A stretch of 64,000 nt of DNA from Paenibacillus senegalensis JC66 (GTDB taxonomy: Bacteria; Bacillota; Bacilli; Paenibacillales; NBRC-103111): assembly GCF_000285515.1 (NCBI RefSeq), contig NZ_HE610964.1, positions 10,848-74,847 on the forward strand, given 5' to 3'. The notes beneath the pieces were generated by a model. It saw only the letters and a program-made list of their open reading frames with translations. It searched no databases and had not been told where the DNA came from. Of this stretch, positions 63,167 through 64,000 are shown piece by piece. The position numbers and the translations under genes were made by a program. The stretch's first letter is position 1, and each line of letters begins with the position of its first letter.

Positions 63167-63560
63167 TGACAACACCGGCAGCCTGGGCATTAGCTTTCTT
63201 GGCAGCTTCAACCCAGGTTTCTTTGAATTCTACTAAATACCCGAGGACTTCTTCCGCTGGCTCCGCCGCTTTTTTTGTATTAGCTTCAATGAGCCGATAA
63301 TTGAAGTACTCATACAATTGGGATAATTCCTGGGAAACCTCTATGTTTCTATCGAGACTGGCGGAAAGCTCAGAGATGATATTTTGTACTTTGCATAAAT
63401 TCAAGTTTGCTTTCTCGTAATTGTTCTCATGAATCCCTTCTATACCGGCTCTGCAAAACCGGATTGCTCCATCACAGAGCATAATCAGTAACTGCGCCGG
63501 TGTGGCTGTCTGCACGGATGTCTCTAGATACTTATTTCTATTTACCTGCGCTTGAAACAT
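63159..63560 (-). CDS. fliS: Flagellar export chaperone FliS
   Basis: A 133-residue flagellin chaperone that keeps Hag unfolded for export. The N-terminus NKYLETSVQTATPAQLLIML is typical; five helices are predicted. The frame opens at 63578, but the ATG at 63560 has GGAGG 11 bases upstream, while the earlier ATG has none. It overlaps the FliT-like gene. No fliD lies directly upstream; that space holds flaG. Confidence 0.92.
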   Translation of the reverse strand: MFQAQVNRNKYLETSVQTATPAQLLIMLCDGAIRFCRAGIEGIHENNYEKANLNLCKVQNIISELSASLDRNIEVSQELSQLYEYFNYRLIEANTKKAAEPAEEVLGYLVEFKETWVEAAKKANAQAAGVVNG

Positions 63561-63593
63561 AGAATTGTCAGCCTCCATTCCGTATAATCATTG

Positions 63594-63673
63594 TGGCTAA
63601 TTCATTTTCTGGCTGTTCCATTGTCTTGCTATTTCATAGTCTGGCTATATCATTGTGCAGCTATTTCCTCTCG
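63594..63673. repeat. 16-base tandem repeat between fliS and flaG
   Basis: Five imperfect 16-base units (63594, 63610, 63626, 63642, 63658), consensus TGGCTATTTCATTGTC. The last unit contains the flaG stop codon. On the minus strand each full unit contains ATGnnnTAG or a one-base variant of it. Confidence 0.7.
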
Positions 63674-64000
63674 TCAACAATTAAGCCTGCCATTTCCCAT
63701 ATTTTTGCAATAAAGTCCAAAGTTTTTTCCGGCGGAATTTCCCGCAAAGTGTCTCCTGTCTCATAATCCAGGACCTTCACCATAATCTGATTGGTCTTCT
63801 CATGGACAGATACTTCCAGATAGGTTGGTTTACCTTGTAGTGATTTAGCTGCCCTTTCGATAGCCATGACCAAATGCTCGTCGCCGACAGGAATTTTCTC
63901 TCCTTTAAGTTCAGCTGCTTTTAACTGCTTGAGCGTTTGAATTGAGGATAACATCCGTTCAGCAATTCGCTGTGAAGCGGCAGCAGGGATACTTCTATCT
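63661..64000 (-). CDS. flaG: FlaG-family flagellar protein, 5' end cut by the window
   Basis: At least 112 residues, open to the right edge. From the edge it reads DRSIPAAASQRIAER then LSSIQTLKQLKAAE. The C-terminal half (LEVSVHEKTNQIMVKVLD, REIPPEKTLDFIAKIWEMAGLIVDERK) is the FlaG domain. An internal ATG at 63954 has no ribosome-binding site, so the true start is beyond 64000. FlaG affects filament length in relatives. The gene ends in the tandem repeat. Confidence 0.85.
   Translation of the reverse strand, partial: DRSIPAAASQRIAERMLSSIQTLKQLKAAELKGEKIPVGDEHLVMAIERAAKSLQGKPTYLEVSVHEKTNQIMVKVLDYETGDTLREIPPEKTLDFIAKIWEMAGLIVDERK

Noticed and set aside
63594-63673. CRISPR array
   Set aside because: The units are contiguous 16-base tandem repeats without spacers, and no cas gene is near.

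Overview
This window looks like chromosomal core DNA of an endospore-former-type Firmicute, most likely Paenibacillus or a close relative (Paenibacillaceae). The reasons are strong AGGAGG-type ribosome-binding sites, frequent GTG and TTG starts, and Bacillus-style gene order. Read from the right end leftwards, the order is flaG-fliS-fliT, a cold-shock gene, hpf, secA, prfB (with its programmed frameshift), ftsE-ftsX, an M23 hydrolase, ctpB, minJ and uvrB-uvrA. In Bacillus subtilis the corresponding genes also lie close together in similar order. There is no tRNA, rRNA, CRISPR array, integrase or transposase that I can see.

Left part (1-10030): an accessory block on the minus strand. A TetR regulator with two palindromic operator candidates heads an MFS exporter, a small DUF4064 membrane protein, a beta-lactamase-fold serine hydrolase and two half-size ABC exporters, mostly overlapping or closely spaced. 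Next to them is a complete, AT-rich NAD-dependent DNA ligase. Immediately upstream, the ligA copy in the pcrB-pcrA-ligA position is broken inside its adenylation domain at about 10030. The essential ligase has apparently been replaced by an unrelated copy.

Middle part (10966-33561): pcrA and pcrB; a Gld-like ABC operon (ATPase, permease, GldG-like protein, DUF4340 protein); a U32/DUF3656 protein related to the rRNA hydroxylation factor RlhA; a secreted protein of unknown function; and then the most unusual locus of the window. At 23160-30096 a plus-strand operon encodes a very large FG-GAP-repeat surface protein, an acyl carrier protein, a class II aminoacyl-tRNA-synthetase-like amino acid:carrier-protein ligase, a membrane-anchored SGNH protein, a 36-residue DltX-like peptide and a DltB-like MBOAT acyltransferase. 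Together these replicate the logic of the Dlt (D-alanylation) pathway, but with a synthetase paralogue in place of the adenylation enzyme DltA. I infer a system that activates an amino acid, loads it on a carrier protein, moves it across the membrane and esterifies a surface polymer. Two genes of this operon need a -1 frame change at homopolymers to be read through. A sugar isomerase-like gene, a DUF2759-like protein and a nitrite/sulfite reductase with a structured leader follow.

Right part (33562-64000): uvrB-uvrA under a LexA-type promoter; a MotA/MotB-type stator pair; minJ, ctpB, an EnvC-like M23 hydrolase and ftsX-ftsE (division and cell wall remodelling); a DUF1700/DUF4097 pair; a complete argCJBDFGH arginine operon with two ARG boxes over its promoter; a YitT protein; prfB, secA and hpf; a cold-shock gene; and flagellar chaperone genes up to the window edge, where flaG is cut.
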